Shown: one piece after another, positions 44,937 through 57,566 of the stretch
Layout: each line of letters starts with the position of its first letter
How positions within the stretch are numbered: position 1 is the first letter of the stretch
NCBI GenBank assembly: GCA_028456385.1
Contig: JALNQF010000053.1
Span: forward strand, 180,086-244,085
Origin: Ophiosphaerella korrae
Taxonomy: Eukaryota; Ascomycota; Dothideomycetes; Pleosporales; Phaeosphaeriaceae
Direction: 5' to 3'
DNA: 64,000 bases
Notes under the pieces: model-generated
Database searches by the model: none
What the model saw: the letters and a program-made list of their open reading frames with translations, nothing else
What the model was told of the DNA's origin: nothing
Position numbers and translations under genes: made by a program

Positions 44937-46297
44937 CCTATAATAATATTCTTTTCTTTAGGTAAGTTTTTATTTTCTTATCTTAGAGCTAGAGTTATTA
45001 GCCTAGTTTCTTTATTAATATTAAGTTCTTTATCTTCTATTTTTATATCTACTAAATCTACTTATTATTATCTTTAATTAGCTAATTATATATTATACTA
45101 TAGTATTATAATTTTTTTTTATTCTTATTATAAGTTTTTAAGTCTTTTATTAGTTTATCTTTCTTTAAAGTATAGTAAAGCTTATAAAGTATATATTTAT
45201 ACTAATACTTATTTATTTTATAACTTTTCTAGTATATCTCTAGTAGAGTATAAGTTTAGTAAACTTATTTATATATTTATACTTAAATATAATAAAGAGA
45301 GCTATTAACTATACTTAAGAAAAACTATTATTATAAATTATAGAAGCTAAAAAGAAGTATAAAAAGCTATATTAGATTTCTTATTATATACTAAAAGAGT
45401 ATTAGTTTTAACTTCTTAATAATTAGGCGTAATTATCTAATAACTAAGTTTATTTATCTTATCTTTATAAGATAAAAGCTTTAAATAATAAAAAGTCTAT
45501 TAAATAGTCTACTCTTTTAGAATCTAAGCTAGACTTTAAGGATATAGTAGAGGCTACTTAGGCTCTTACTATATTAGGTATATCTAATATTTCTCTACTT
45601 ATTACTAATAGCGTAGGTCTTCTCTATTTACTACTAAGCGTTCTAGAGAATTTTAATTTTAGAACTCTTCTAGTTTCTTAAAGTAGTTAAAGTTATTTTC
45701 TAGTTTTTATATAACTTCTTATAGTTACTCTTTTTTATTTATACTTATTTATTTTACTAAGTAGTAGTTCTTTTTATTATAGAACTAGTACTATAAATTT
45801 TTTTTAATATTTTATTTTTCTTATTCTCTATATATATCTACTTTATATACTAGTAGTTTTACTTCTTATAGTACTTTCTTTAGTAGTACTACGTAGAATA
45901 TTAGGTATATCTTTATTTTAGCTCGTAGTTTTAATTTAAATATAACTTATATAACTTTTCTATTAATTTTCTATTATTTTATTTTAATATAATCTAGTTT
46001 TAAACTTAATTATTTACTTTTAATATTTTTTTATACTAACTATACTTTTTTACTTTTTTTAAATTAAGGTCTTTTTTTATATTTCTTATTATAGTACTTT
46101 ATAATCTAGTTTTATAAGAATTCTATATCTTATTATAGTTAATTATATATTTCTTTTAGTTTATTAGTAAAGTTTTCTTCTCTTAGAAACTAAAATACTT
46201 CTAATTTTAGTATTTAGTATATATTAGAGTTAAATCTATAGTTTATAAAGAAAAGTAATACTTTTATTACTATATTCTTTATACTATTATATACTAG
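44548..46297 (-). mobile_element. Ty3/Gypsy family copy A, minus orientation, truncated
   Basis: The left LTR (44548-44936, about 389 bases) and the following 1.3 kb align by eye with the LTR and adjacent internal sequence of copy C (57567-59340). Shared stretches include ATAGTTAAAGGATTAAATTACTAA and TCTTAGAGCTAGAGTTATTAG (both shortened here in description). The orientation equals that of copy C. The copy stops at 46297, where a Copia LTR-like TG-type start begins, so a later insertion probably cut it. It is fully mutated: CA and TG are nearly absent. Confidence 0.75.
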
Positions 46298-46540
46298 TAT
46301 TATAAGTTAGAGCTCTACTCTATATAATTTAAGTAAGCCTATAGTAGTAAGTAAGCTATATAAGCTATTTAAGCTACTCTACTATATATAAGTAGCCTAG
46401 CTTAAATAGCTCTTTAATTAATAATTATCTTTTACTTATTTCTAAGCTTATATCTTGTAATAGTTATAAGCTTAGCGCTAAAAATTACTTAATAGTTCTA
46501 TCCTATATACTATAGCAAGAGATCGCAAGCTTAGTATACT

Positions 46541-46577
46541 CTTATCTTAACTTATCTTATCTTATCTTATCTTATCT
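46541..46577 (+). repeat. (CTTAT)n pentamer repeat
   Basis: About seven CTTAT units in or near the 5' LTR/leader of the Copia element. Confidence 0.85.
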
Positions 46578-49500
46578 ATTACTTAATCGCTTATAATATC
46601 TTATAGTAAAATTACTCTACTTAATAAAAGTACTACTTTACTTAATAAGTACTTATAATAGCTAGTATAGTTTATATAACTCTACTATAATACTCTTAAG
46701 CTAAGTATCTAGTAGCTTGTTAATCTAGAAGCTAATAATATCCCTAATATTTATACTAATAAACTAGTTTAACTTAAACTAAAGAGCTTAGTAATAGTAA
46801 AAGAGGTAGCTACTTATAAGCTCGCGATAGAGAAATACTAGGCTATAAAAGATACTTAGGTATTGCGAATAGTACGCCTTAGAGCTCTAAGCGCCTAAGT
46901 AAACGCTATAGTTAATCTAAGCTATCTAGTAATAGCTAAGATAACTCTACTTACAAATAATAAAGCTACGTTATAAGAGCTTATCTAAATACTAAAGAGC
47001 TTACTAGCTCTATCTAATACTAGCGCTAGTAATCTTATTTAAGCTTAATACTAAGCCTATCTATAGAAGGCTCGCTAAAGACGCTAATTACTAAAGCTCT
47101 AGTATAATAAGTAGCTACGCCTATATTAGCGTATAATCGCGTATAATATTATAGAGGTAATAGGCGAGCTTGTAGTATAAGATTTCTTAGAGGCGTTAAT
47201 ACTAAAGCTAGCTCTAGACTAAGCTTAGATAATAAGCTAATTAGTAATCTAGAGCTTAGTCTTTAGCTTAAAAGTACTTACGCTAAAGTAAATTAGTAGT
47301 ATCTACTTAGCTCTATTATAAGAGTATAAGCTCTAAACTACTAATTAAAGAGCTAGCGTATTTACAACGTTTAGAGGATCTAAGCTAAGCTTAAGCTTAA
47401 GTACTAACTTAAAATATAACTACCTATATAGCTAAGCTTACTACTAGAAGCTATAAGATTATAGATAGATATAAGTAGCGCTTATAGGTAGTCTATTTAA
47501 AATAGACAATAATAGAAAGGTAAAAATATAGGCTTATTTAGATAAGCTACGCTTTATAGTAGTTAAAACCCTAGTAACTTAAAAGTAGGCTAGTCTCTTT
47601 TAGGAACTAGTTAAAGCTAGCTTAGAGTTAGTTAAATTAAAGGCTCTAGCCTATCTAGGCTAGCTAAACGTAGTACTTATTAACCTAGGTATATTTATTA
47701 ACCTAGGTACACTTATTAACTTAGGTAAACTTATTAAGCCTACTTCTAGAGCCTACTTAACACTAGATTTTAATACTTACCTACTCTCTAAGAGTACTAT
47801 ACTTAATAATAGAGCTACTCTCTACCTAGTTAACTTAATAAGTTTTATAGAACTAGGCTCCTTTATAAAAGTAAAAAGTATAAGCTATATAGAAGTAAGT
47901 ATATAAGTATTTCTAATACTTAGTAAAAGTACTTAAGTCTTTAAGAATACTCTAAATAGAGCTTATAGTAAGTGTATAGAGAATCTTATACTTTATAAAG
48001 TAGTAGTAGTTAAAAGATTTTATATTAATATAGTATCTAAAGCTTAATTATAGTAAGCTAGAGCCTAGTATTAAGGTTTTAATAACTCTAAGAGTAGGAA
48101 TACTAGTAGAAAGTATTATACTAGTAATACTAATATAGAATCTATTTACTTTTATTAAATATAAGCCTATTACGTTTTATCTAACTATTATAAATATAAC
48201 TTAAGGTAATTAAGTTAATTAATAGCTTAACTTATAGTATATAATACCTAGAAGTAACTTAGAAGAGCTCTAGTACGCTAGAGCTAGTTATCTTAGACTA
48301 GAAGTACTATAAGCGCTAGTAACGAGCGCAAGAAACGTACGTATTAATAGGATAGCGCGTATTAAGTATAAGTATTACTTAATAGCTTACGCTAAGTAAG
48401 TTATCTTAAGGTAGCCTAGAGAGAGAGCTCTACGCCTATACTAGTAAGTAGCGTAAGACCTATTTAATATACTTACTAGCTACTTTAGAGAGGTTTAGAC
48501 TATACTACTTAAGTATAAGTATAGTAGTAAGCTCTATACTTACCTATTATAAAGTAAAATACTTTAAAAAATAATAAGAGTATTTAAAAGCTTTATAAAG
48601 CTACTACTAACGTACTATAAGCTTTATATATATATACTTAGGTAAGATAATAAAGTAGTAATACTTTTATAGAAAAGTAAAACGCGCTTCTAGATTTAGG
48701 CTAAATAAGAAGAGATTATAGTTAAGAGTACTCTAGTATATATATATATAAGCTAAATAGAAGAGCTAAGAGAGCTAGTTAAGAAATAATAATAAAAGTA
48801 ATTAAGATAAAGATAAGTACTAACTTACTAGAAAGGCTCTAGCTAGAGATAGTAGAGGTAGCTACGTAGCTATATAATATAAGCTTAAGCTACGCTTATA
48901 ATATATAAGCTCCTAATATAGTACTTAATAGCTAGTTTAGATAGTACTTTAGATACTATTAGCTTAAGTAAGTAAGAGCTACTATAGTAGACCTTTAGCT
49001 AGATTAGAGTAGAGTATATACTTATAGCTACTAAGTATATCTACTTAATAAAGAGTAAGTAGCTAGGCGTAATAAGAAAAGCTTTAAAATAAGCCCTTAG
49101 GGCTATATTAGATATCTAGTAGGATATAGAGTATCTAATATATATAGGATATAGGTCCTAGAATTAGATTAAGTAATTATAACGCGTAACGTAACGTTTA
49201 ATAAGTAGCTTTTCTATAATAAGAGGAGTAAAGCTTATTAAAAGCTCTTAAAGCTAGAGATTTAAAAACTTATTAATATATTATATAAAGACGTAGCGCG
49301 TAATATAAAAGAGACTTAAAATAAGATATATAACTAGCTCTACAAAGTAGCTTAAATCCTAGAAAGTAACTAGTAAAGTAAGTACCTAAAGTAAAATCTA
49401 AGAAGTAGAGCTCTATATAATAATAAAAGCTAGGCTAGCTAGCTAGCTATCTTAGTAGAATAAGGAGTAGATCTTATATAAGTAGTAAGCTTAGCTAGTA

Positions 49501-50570
49501 AACTATATAGAATCTATATAGAGTAACTTAAGCTTAGTAGCTTTTAAACTCTAGAGTAAATACCTAAACCTAGAAGAGTTTAGTATATAGGTACTAATAT
49601 TAATTATAGAAATTAATATAGTAAAGTATCTAAAAGCTCCTAGGAATTATAATTAACTAAAGAAGCGAGCGCCTTAGAGTAGCTAATAGATAAGAGTTTA
49701 ACTTATTAAATAGCTACTTATTAAACTACTTTTTATTAAGTAGCTATAGCTTCTATAGCTCTAAATAAAGTAGATACTATCTTTTATTAAGTAGCTATAT
49801 CTTATATAGCTCTAAATAATATAGTTAGAGCTTATTAGTAGTATATACGCTAGTAATAGCTAGTACTAACGTAATTAAGCTAAAGACTCTAAAATAATAA
49901 GCTAGATAATAGCGCTAAAAGCTTAAGCGCTTACTTATTATTATATAAACTAGAGTAGAGTAAATAGAGTAGTATACTAGATAAGCTACTCTTATAAGTA
50001 CTAATAGACTATAACTTAAATATAGAGCTTACTATAGTAAACACTATAATTATAGTAGCTACTTAGCTTAAGCTATAGCCTTAGCTATAGCTATAAGCTT
50101 ATCTATATTAAAATAAGCTACTACTACTACTATAGAATTAGAAGTACCTATATATATACCTATATAGGTAGCTCTTTAAATAAGTAGCTTAGAAAGAGAT
50201 TAATACGCTACTAGTAGCTAGTACCTAGGAGGAGATAGAGCGCTTATAATTAAGTAATTAGCTACTACCTCTAAAGTAGGTTTTTATATATAAACTTAAC
50301 TAAGATAGCTACTTTTTTAAGTATAAAGCTTAGATTATAGTACGTAGAGACTTCTAAATAATTAATTTAATATAATTAACTTATACTACTATATTAGTAG
50401 TGCGCTTGTTTTAAACTATAATAGTAATTACAGCTAAGTTTAACCTAGAAGTAGCTTAGTATAATATTATTAGAGCTTTCCTCTACGTATATAGAGATTA
50501 TTAACTAGTAGTTATCTATAAGCTCCTAGATAGGTTTAAAGTAGCTAGTAAGTACGTTAAGCTTAATTAA

Positions 50571-51700
50571 GCGCTATATAGCCTTAAAGACTTACTACTC
50601 TTTTAGTATAAAGAGCTTTTAAGAATACTTAAATAAGCTAGTCTTATAGTCTTAAAAGAAGAACTATACTTATTCTATAATAAAGAGCGTAAAATACTCT
50701 TTTTCTTTTACGTTAATAATATATTAGTAATATATTATAAAATCTACTAATTAGAAGATTACTAAATTATTAAAAGAATTAAATAAGTGTATAATATAGA
50801 AGATAAAGGCTTAGTAAGCTAGTTTCTAGGCGTACGAGTAATATAGAGTTAGCTAGATAAGACTATTACACTTGTCTATAATAAGTATATTAATAAGATA
50901 GTAAAAAAGTTTAATCTTATAAGCTCTATAAGCTTTCTAACAACTCTATTACTAGTAGAAGAGCTATAGCTAAGTAAAAGAGAGGCCTTAAAGTATAAAA
51001 TTAAAGACTACTAAGAGTAAGTAAGATCTATCTTGTATATAGTAATAATAGTGTAACTAGACGTTATATTTATAGCTACTAAGCTCTCTTAATATCTTAT
51101 AAATCTAAGCTAAAAGTATCTTAAAGTAGTAAACTAAGTTATTATTTACTTATATAGAACTTAGTACCTATTAGTCTAGTATAGTAAGTAGTAAGATAGC
51201 TAGTAGTAAGATAGTAAGTAGTAAAATAGTAAGTAGTAAGGTACTAAGCTACTTATATATAGAAATGCGTTATTTACTAATAATCTAGTAACGCGCTACT
51301 TATCTTATAGCTATATTATAATACTCTTTAGTAGAGTAGTAATATAGAAAGTAGTATAATAAGCTATAGTAACTACTTCTACTACTAAAGCTAAGCTACT
51401 TACGCTTAAGTACGTAAGTAAAGAGGTAATAGTACTAAAAAGGCTCTTTTAAGAGCTTATATTAGACCTAGGAGCTACTTAGATAATCTTCTATAATAAT
51501 TAGTAAATAATTAGACTTATTATAAGTAAAAATAAGAGAGTAATAACTTACTTATATTACGTAGATATATAAAATATATAGCTAAGATAAAAGTATACTA
51601 AAGGCTTATTTTAAGTCTTTTATATACTAACAAGTAAGATACTAGTAGATAGCCTAACTAAGTACTTTTTAGAGTAGTAATTTAAGATATTTAAAGCTTA
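50571..51700 (+). pseudogene. Copia polyprotein relic: reverse transcriptase and RNase H region
   Basis: The + strand reads through the Copia reverse transcriptase core and RNase H in one main frame with many TAA and TAG stops. The active-site position shows Asn-Asn where Asp-Asp is expected, so catalysis is lost. Stops mostly lie where CAA, CAG or TGG would be expected, consistent with C-to-T change at CA. A local tandem expansion of AGTAAG-like units occurs near 51,184-51,240. Confidence 0.7.
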
Positions 51701-52021
51701 CCTTAACCTTAAGAATATATAAGCTAAGCTTAAGTTATAAGAATTACTAAAGTAGAGTATAGAGTATATAAAGAAGTTTTTAAATTAAAGTACTAAAGCG
51801 TAGTACTAAAATATAGAGCTAAAGCTTAGAGCTAAGCTTAAAATAAAGTATCTATTTAAAATATAAGATTAATAAACTTACTAAGAAGCGCTTTTATATA
51901 TAAATAACGCGTAAAAGCCTTTTTAGCTAAAGAGTATCTCTAGCTAGTAAAGTAGTAACTACTTCTATTATAATAGTAGCTTTAGTAAGTATAGTAGTAG
52001 TAAGATTATAAGTAGAAGTAA

Positions 52022-52022
<1 letters not shown>

Positions 52023-52059
<37 letters not shown>
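52023..52059 (+). repeat. (AGT)n tract, probable ghost of (AGC)n
   Basis: About 12 AGT units. If every CA was changed to TA, an original (AGC)n/(CAG)n repeat would give exactly this tract, since each C is followed by A. This origin is inferred. Confidence 0.85.
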
Positions 52060-52575
52060 AGTATAAGTATAAGTATAAGCTAAAGTAGAAGTAGAAGTAA
52101 GAGTAGTAGAAAAGTCTAAGAACTTAGAGTCTCTTTTATAACTTTACTAAGTAGTATATAGAAAGTTTTTTAAAAAGCCTTAAGCTCTTTCTTTAGAGCT
52201 TTATAGGCCTAGGTAGTAATAAAAGTAATAGTAGTATAGTAAGTAATTTTAGAGCTATAATATAAGTTAGTTAACTAATATTAGATAAAGAGCTAGAGTA
52301 GCTCTTAAAGTAGTAAATTAAAGAACTAGAGAAGCTTTTTAAATTAACTTATATAAGAACGTAGCTATAGCTACTAGTAGTATAGTATATATAATACTAA
52401 ACTCCTTTTTTAAAAGAGTTATAGTAGCTCTTATTAGAATAGCTTACTAATATACTATATACGTAGTAAAGATAAAGCTTTTTATAGAAAGTACTTATAT
52501 TAACTTTAAAAGAGAGTAAAAGTAAGAGTAAAAGTATTTATAGTACTAGAGTCTTCTTAGTATACTTTTTTTTCT

Positions 52576-52579
<4 letters not shown>

Positions 52580-52643
<64 letters not shown>
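52580..52643 (+). repeat. (AGT)21 tract, probable ghost of (AGC)n
   Basis: About 21 perfect AGT units, the longest microsatellite in the window. As for the shorter tract, complete C-to-T change at CA in a CAG repeat explains it. Before mutation it may have encoded polyglutamine or polyserine. Confidence 0.9.
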
Positions 52644-52647
<4 letters not shown>

Positions 52648-52931
52648 AAGTAGTATAAAAGTAAAAAGTATAAATATAAGTAGCTTTTTTAGCTTTACTC
52701 TATAAAATATATTAGTAAAATAATTACTAATATATAATATAAGCTTTAAAAGCTTTAAAAATAAAAAGTTATAATAGCTATAATAATAATTACTAAAGAG
52801 TTAATAAAGCTAAAAAAACTTTAAATATACTATATATAGTATATAAGTACTTAGTATTTATATATAAGTTTAAAATAAATAGAATTATAAATAAAGTTAT
52901 TTTTAATTAAGTTTAGATAACTTATTATAGG

Positions 52932-53324
52932 TATAATAAGAGAAATCGAAATAGAACTAATTAGTCTTAACTCGAGTACTAACAAAGTATAGGATAAGTA
53001 AAGTAATAACCTAGATTAGAAAATAACTTATAACTTAAATATATAAGATATAAAGTAATCTATAAATATATATAATAGGTTAAGGTAATCTATAAAGTTA
53101 TATAAATAAATTTATAAAAGTATATAGTTAATAGTAATATATATTATAAGGATAGTATTAGTAATCTTATCTTTAACTAAGAGTAATAATACTTAATTTT
53201 ATAAGAATCTTCTATTATTTATAGCCTATTACTTAATTACTATATAAACTTTAGTTATTAACTCTTAATCTACTAATACTCCTCCTAGTAGTTACTATAG
53301 TTAACAATAGGTAACTCTATTATA
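52932..53324 (+). repeat. 5' LTR of Gypsy copy B
   Basis: About 393 bases. It begins TATAATAAG (mutated TGTAATAG) and ends CTCTATTATA (mutated CTATTACA), so the element's inverted termini are visible after correcting for C-to-T change. It is 72 bases shorter than copy C's LTR, which carries extra tandem units. Confidence 0.8.
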
Positions 53325-56300
53325 CCTTACTAATTTAGTTATTAAGAGAAGTAAAGTATAAGTAGTATATAGTCTAAGCTAATACGATAGTAGAAAGTTT
53401 AACTAAAAAAGGAGGTAAAGTACCTCTAAGTAGTTATAAGTTAGAAGGACTAACTACGTAGTAGTTAAGATATACTTAAATAATATAATTACTAAAAAAG
53501 AGGATATATAACTAATAATTAATACTTTAGAAATATAGAATAAAGAACTATAAGATTATATTAACTAGAATATAGTATAAATTAAAGCTATTATAAAAGG
53601 ATAGAATATAATAGAATAAATTACCTAGAGACTAGAAATAAGTATAAGAAAGAAGCTACCTAAAATACTTATACTTAAAAAATTTAATAGAATAAGAGAA
53701 AAATTAAGACCCTTTATAGTATTAGTATAACTTTAAATTAATATATAAGTACTATATTTTAATACTAAAGAGAAAAAGGTAATATATATTAGAATATACT
53801 TTAAGGAAAACGTAATAAGATAGTTTAAACCTTACTAGATAAACTATATAATATACACTCTAAGAATATAAAAAGATAAAATAAAAGCTATTTTTAGAAG
53901 TTATAAATACTTTATAATATAAATAAAAGTAGTATTTAGAAATATAGATATTACTTAATAAGCTAAAGAAAAGCTTAAAAAGCTTATATAAGATAACAGT
54001 ATTTCTAAATATATATTATAGTTTAAATAACTATTATAAAATATAGAATAAAATAAGCTATCTTTAATATTATAATTTAAATAAAAACTAAACTAAAGAA
54101 TTTAATATAAAAAAATTTATATAAAAAAGCTAAGAATAGTAAAAGCTCTAAAATAATAAGTAATATAAGTAGATAATAATCTTTAAGAATAGAAAAAGAA
54201 TAAGTATAGAAGACTAACTTAAAACTATAATATAGAAGATCCTATAATTTTTAATACTAATAAGAATAGAAAAAAGAAAAAGAATAAAGACTTTATATAC
54301 TTTAACTATAGTAAGAAAGACTACTATATAAAAAATTATTAGTTAAAATAAAAAAAGATATAGTATACTATAAATATAAGAAGCTAGAATACTTTATAAA
54401 AGATTATAGAAGTAAAGATCTTAAGAAAAAAAAAGAAGCCTAGTTAAAAATAACTAAGAATAAGAAGAAAGTACCTAAAGTATAGATTAAGCTATAAGAA
54501 AAAGTAGTAGTAACTAGAGAAATATAGTATATAATACTTAACTAAACCTTATATTATAATAATAACTACTATATATACTTTTTTAGTAAGTAGAAAGTAG
54601 AATAGTTTTTATAAAAGAATAGAGTAGTAGTAATAAAAGAAAGTAGAACCTAAGTATAGTTTAAAGAAATAAAATATATAATAGACTTACTAATAAAAGA
54701 CTTAAAAAGAAAAAAGCCTTAGACTCTATTAATTTAAGCTAAAAGACTAGTACTAAATATAGAAACTACTATAGTCTCTTCTAAAAAACTATAAAAAGTA
54801 TAAAATATACTTAGCTAAATATATATAGTTATAATAGCTATATAATAATAGATATAGTAAAATAAAATAAAAAATATAAGTTTATTTAAAAATGCTTACT
54901 AGTTATAAGTATAAAAAAAGTATATAAAAACTATAATAGAATATAATTCTAAAGTAATAAAATTTATAATATTCTAAAAATAAATAGAATAATATATAGT
55001 TATAGTAAGAAGAATACTTATATAAAGAAAATAGAAATACTTTATAAGAAAAACGTAATAAATTAATAAAGCCTATATACTACGTATACTAATAGTATAC
55101 TATATCCTAGTAATAATAAGACTAAGTATAGATAAGTACTAAGTAGAAGATAATAAGAGAATAGATCTAGAATATCTAGTATATATTAAGATATTATAGG
55201 TATTATATTTAAATATAAACTACTATATATATAAAGAATTAAAAGTATAAAACTATATATAGCTAATATAAAAAGAAAGATATAACTATATAAAGGTAAT
55301 CTTAAAGAAAGAAATCTAAAGTTAAGAAATAATTAAAATACCTAATAAAGAATATATATTAATTAGACTAGGACCTAAACTATCTAAAGAATATATTTAA
55401 AGAAGACTATAGTATAAGTATATATATAATAAATATTTAAAATATAAAAACTATAAATATAAAGTAAAATAGTAGCCCTAAAAGAATAGATAATTTAAAG
55501 AATAATCTAAGTATAAAAGACTAGAAAGTATAAAAAGCCTATATATTATAAAATAAAGTACTTTCTAAAAAAAGAAAGTATAAGTTATAATTAATAGTAG
55601 AGTTATAAGAAACTTTATATTAAAGAAGTTTATAGAAAAATAAGGAATATACTATATAGTAAAGAAATACCCTTAATAACTAAGTATAATTAAAGGAAAA
55701 CTATTCTAGAAACCTATTAGGTTTAAGATAGTACTCTTTATACTAAGATTAGAAAGATTAGAAGTTAAAAATATAGTTATAGATATAATATTAGGTATAC
55801 TATAGTAATAGATAACTAACCTAAAGATTAATTAAAGAATAGAGAGAATTAGCTACTCTAAAAAAAAATATTAAAAGCTAATATAAGTATATATAAAAGA
55901 GAATTCCTAGAAGAATATAAGAAATAAGAGAAATAACTTATAGAACTAAATAATTACCTTCTAGAATATTAGCTATAAGACTTAGTAATAAACTTAGAAG
56001 AAAAAAAGAATTAAAGATTAAATAAGTATTTATTAAAAATATAATAAGAAAAATATAGATAAAAGAATTCTAATCTTTAGTAGTATATAAACTTATATTT
56101 ATAGATAAAAAGAAGATAAAAAATAAATAACTTTATATAGACTTTAAGAAAACAAATATAATTATAGATAAAAACTAATACCTTTTACTATATATATATA
56201 AAATATAAGATAAGCTATAAAAAGCTAAAATCTTTATAAAACTAGATAACTAAAACGCTTACTATTAGATTAGGATTAAAGAAGGTAATAAATAGAAAAT

Positions 56301-57566
56301 AGCGTTTAGAACGTAGTATAGACTATTTAAATATATAGTTATACTTTTTAAATTAATAAATATACTAGTAGTATTTTAAGAAAAAATTAATATAGTTTTA
56401 AAAGAATACTATAACGTATTTATATTTAGGTACTTAGATAATATCTTTATATTCTTAGAAATAGAAGAAGAATATATATAATATATATACAAGGTACTAG
56501 AAAAGCTAGTAGAAAATAAATTATTTCTTAAGATAAAGAAATACAAGTTCTATACTAAAGAAATAGAATTCTTTAGATTTATTATTAAACTAAGAAATAT
56601 ATAGATTAACCCTAATAAGATTAAAGTAATCTAAGAATAGCTAATACTTAAAAACCTATAGAAAGTATAATAGTTTTATAAGCTAGTAAATTTTTATAGT
56701 AAACTAATAGTAAAATAGTTTAAGATAATAGAACTATTAATAAAGCTTATAAAAAAAGATACACTATTTAAATAGACTTAAGAATATAATAAAGTATTTA
56801 ATTAGATTAAATAAAAGTTTATAAAAATCCTAGTTATTAGAATATATAACCTAGAAATACTAGTAATAGTAAAAATAGATATATTAAACTTAGTCTATAA
56901 AATAGTACTAATATAAGAGGACTAGGTTATAAAATAAGAATACCTAGTTAAATACTTATTTAAGAAAATAAAGCTAGTAGAGCTTAACTACTTAATCTAT
57001 AATAAAGAAATACTAGTAATTTATAAAGTAGTTAAGTAATAGAGAGTATACTTATAAAAAGTAAAGTATTAAATAAAAGTCTATATAGACTATAGAAATC
57101 TTATAGAATTTATACTAAATAAAGACTTATTATAATAATATATAAGATAGTAAGAATACTTATTAAGATTTAATCTTATAATTATATATACTAAGAGTAA
57201 AGATAACTAATTTATAGATACTTTAAGTAGAAAACTAGATCTATAAGAAAAAGTAAATACTATTAGTATAGTTCTAGTTAAAAATAAAGATAGATATTTA
57301 GTTTTATATATACTTAGAATAGCTATAATACTTAAAAGAAAGAGTAGTAAGCTAGATAAATAGATTTAGAAAGAAATAAAAAAAGCCTCTAAAGAAATAA
57401 AAAAACTTAAGATCTAAGAAGAATTTATAAAAGTATATAAAAGAATATATATCTTAAAGAGAATTTAAATAGAATTTATTTAATAATCCTATAAATTACT
57501 AGTATATAGATACTAAAGTATTAATAAAATACTAGATAAGTTTTTAAAAGACTATTATATTCTAAA
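52932..57566 (+). mobile_element. Ty3/Gypsy family copy B, plus orientation, interrupted by copy C
   Basis: The 5' LTR is at 52932-53324. The inside reads on the + strand. Mutated gag zinc knuckles occur at 54,285-54,420, where YFNYSKKDYYIKNY-like and YKYKKLEYFIKDY-like strings keep the spacing of CX2CX4HX4C with Cys changed to Tyr. The reverse transcriptase core is at about 56,090-56,480, where the catalytic region reads YLDNIFIF and so one Asp is lost. RNase H follows near 56,700-57,100. The integrase zinc-binding start is near 57,470. Sequence stops at 57,566, inside the integrase, directly at the outer end of copy C. It has many stops and almost no CA or TG. Confidence 0.85.

Larger units (their letters stand above)
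46298..52931 (+). mobile_element. Ty1/Copia retrotransposon, RIP-degraded, 3' boundary uncertain
   Basis: The element starts at TATTATAAGTTAG, a mutated TG-type end. The coding strand is +. Copia-type reverse transcriptase marks are readable despite stops: LNxALYSLKD near 50,560-50,590, the catalytic region FFFYVNNILV near 50,697-50,730 (both Asp codons are mutated to Asn), and FLGVRV near 50,825. The RNase H end reads SLTKYFLE near 51,650. The usual integrase region lies in between but is too mutated to place. I see no second copy of the first 200 bases after 51,700, so a 3' LTR is missing, diverged, or interrupted. The tail 51,720-52,931 is not Copia-like and may be another sequence. CpG is retained (ACGCG, GCGC) while CA and TG are lost. 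Confidence 0.75.
51720..52931 (+). other. Unclassified RIP-degraded segment between Copia and Gypsy copy B
   Basis: About 1.2 kb with no recognisable domain. Its frame is rich in lysine, glutamine and serine codons, and two long AGT trinucleotide tracts lie inside it. It may be a Copia 3' region, a captured gene fragment or another element. Confidence 0.4.
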
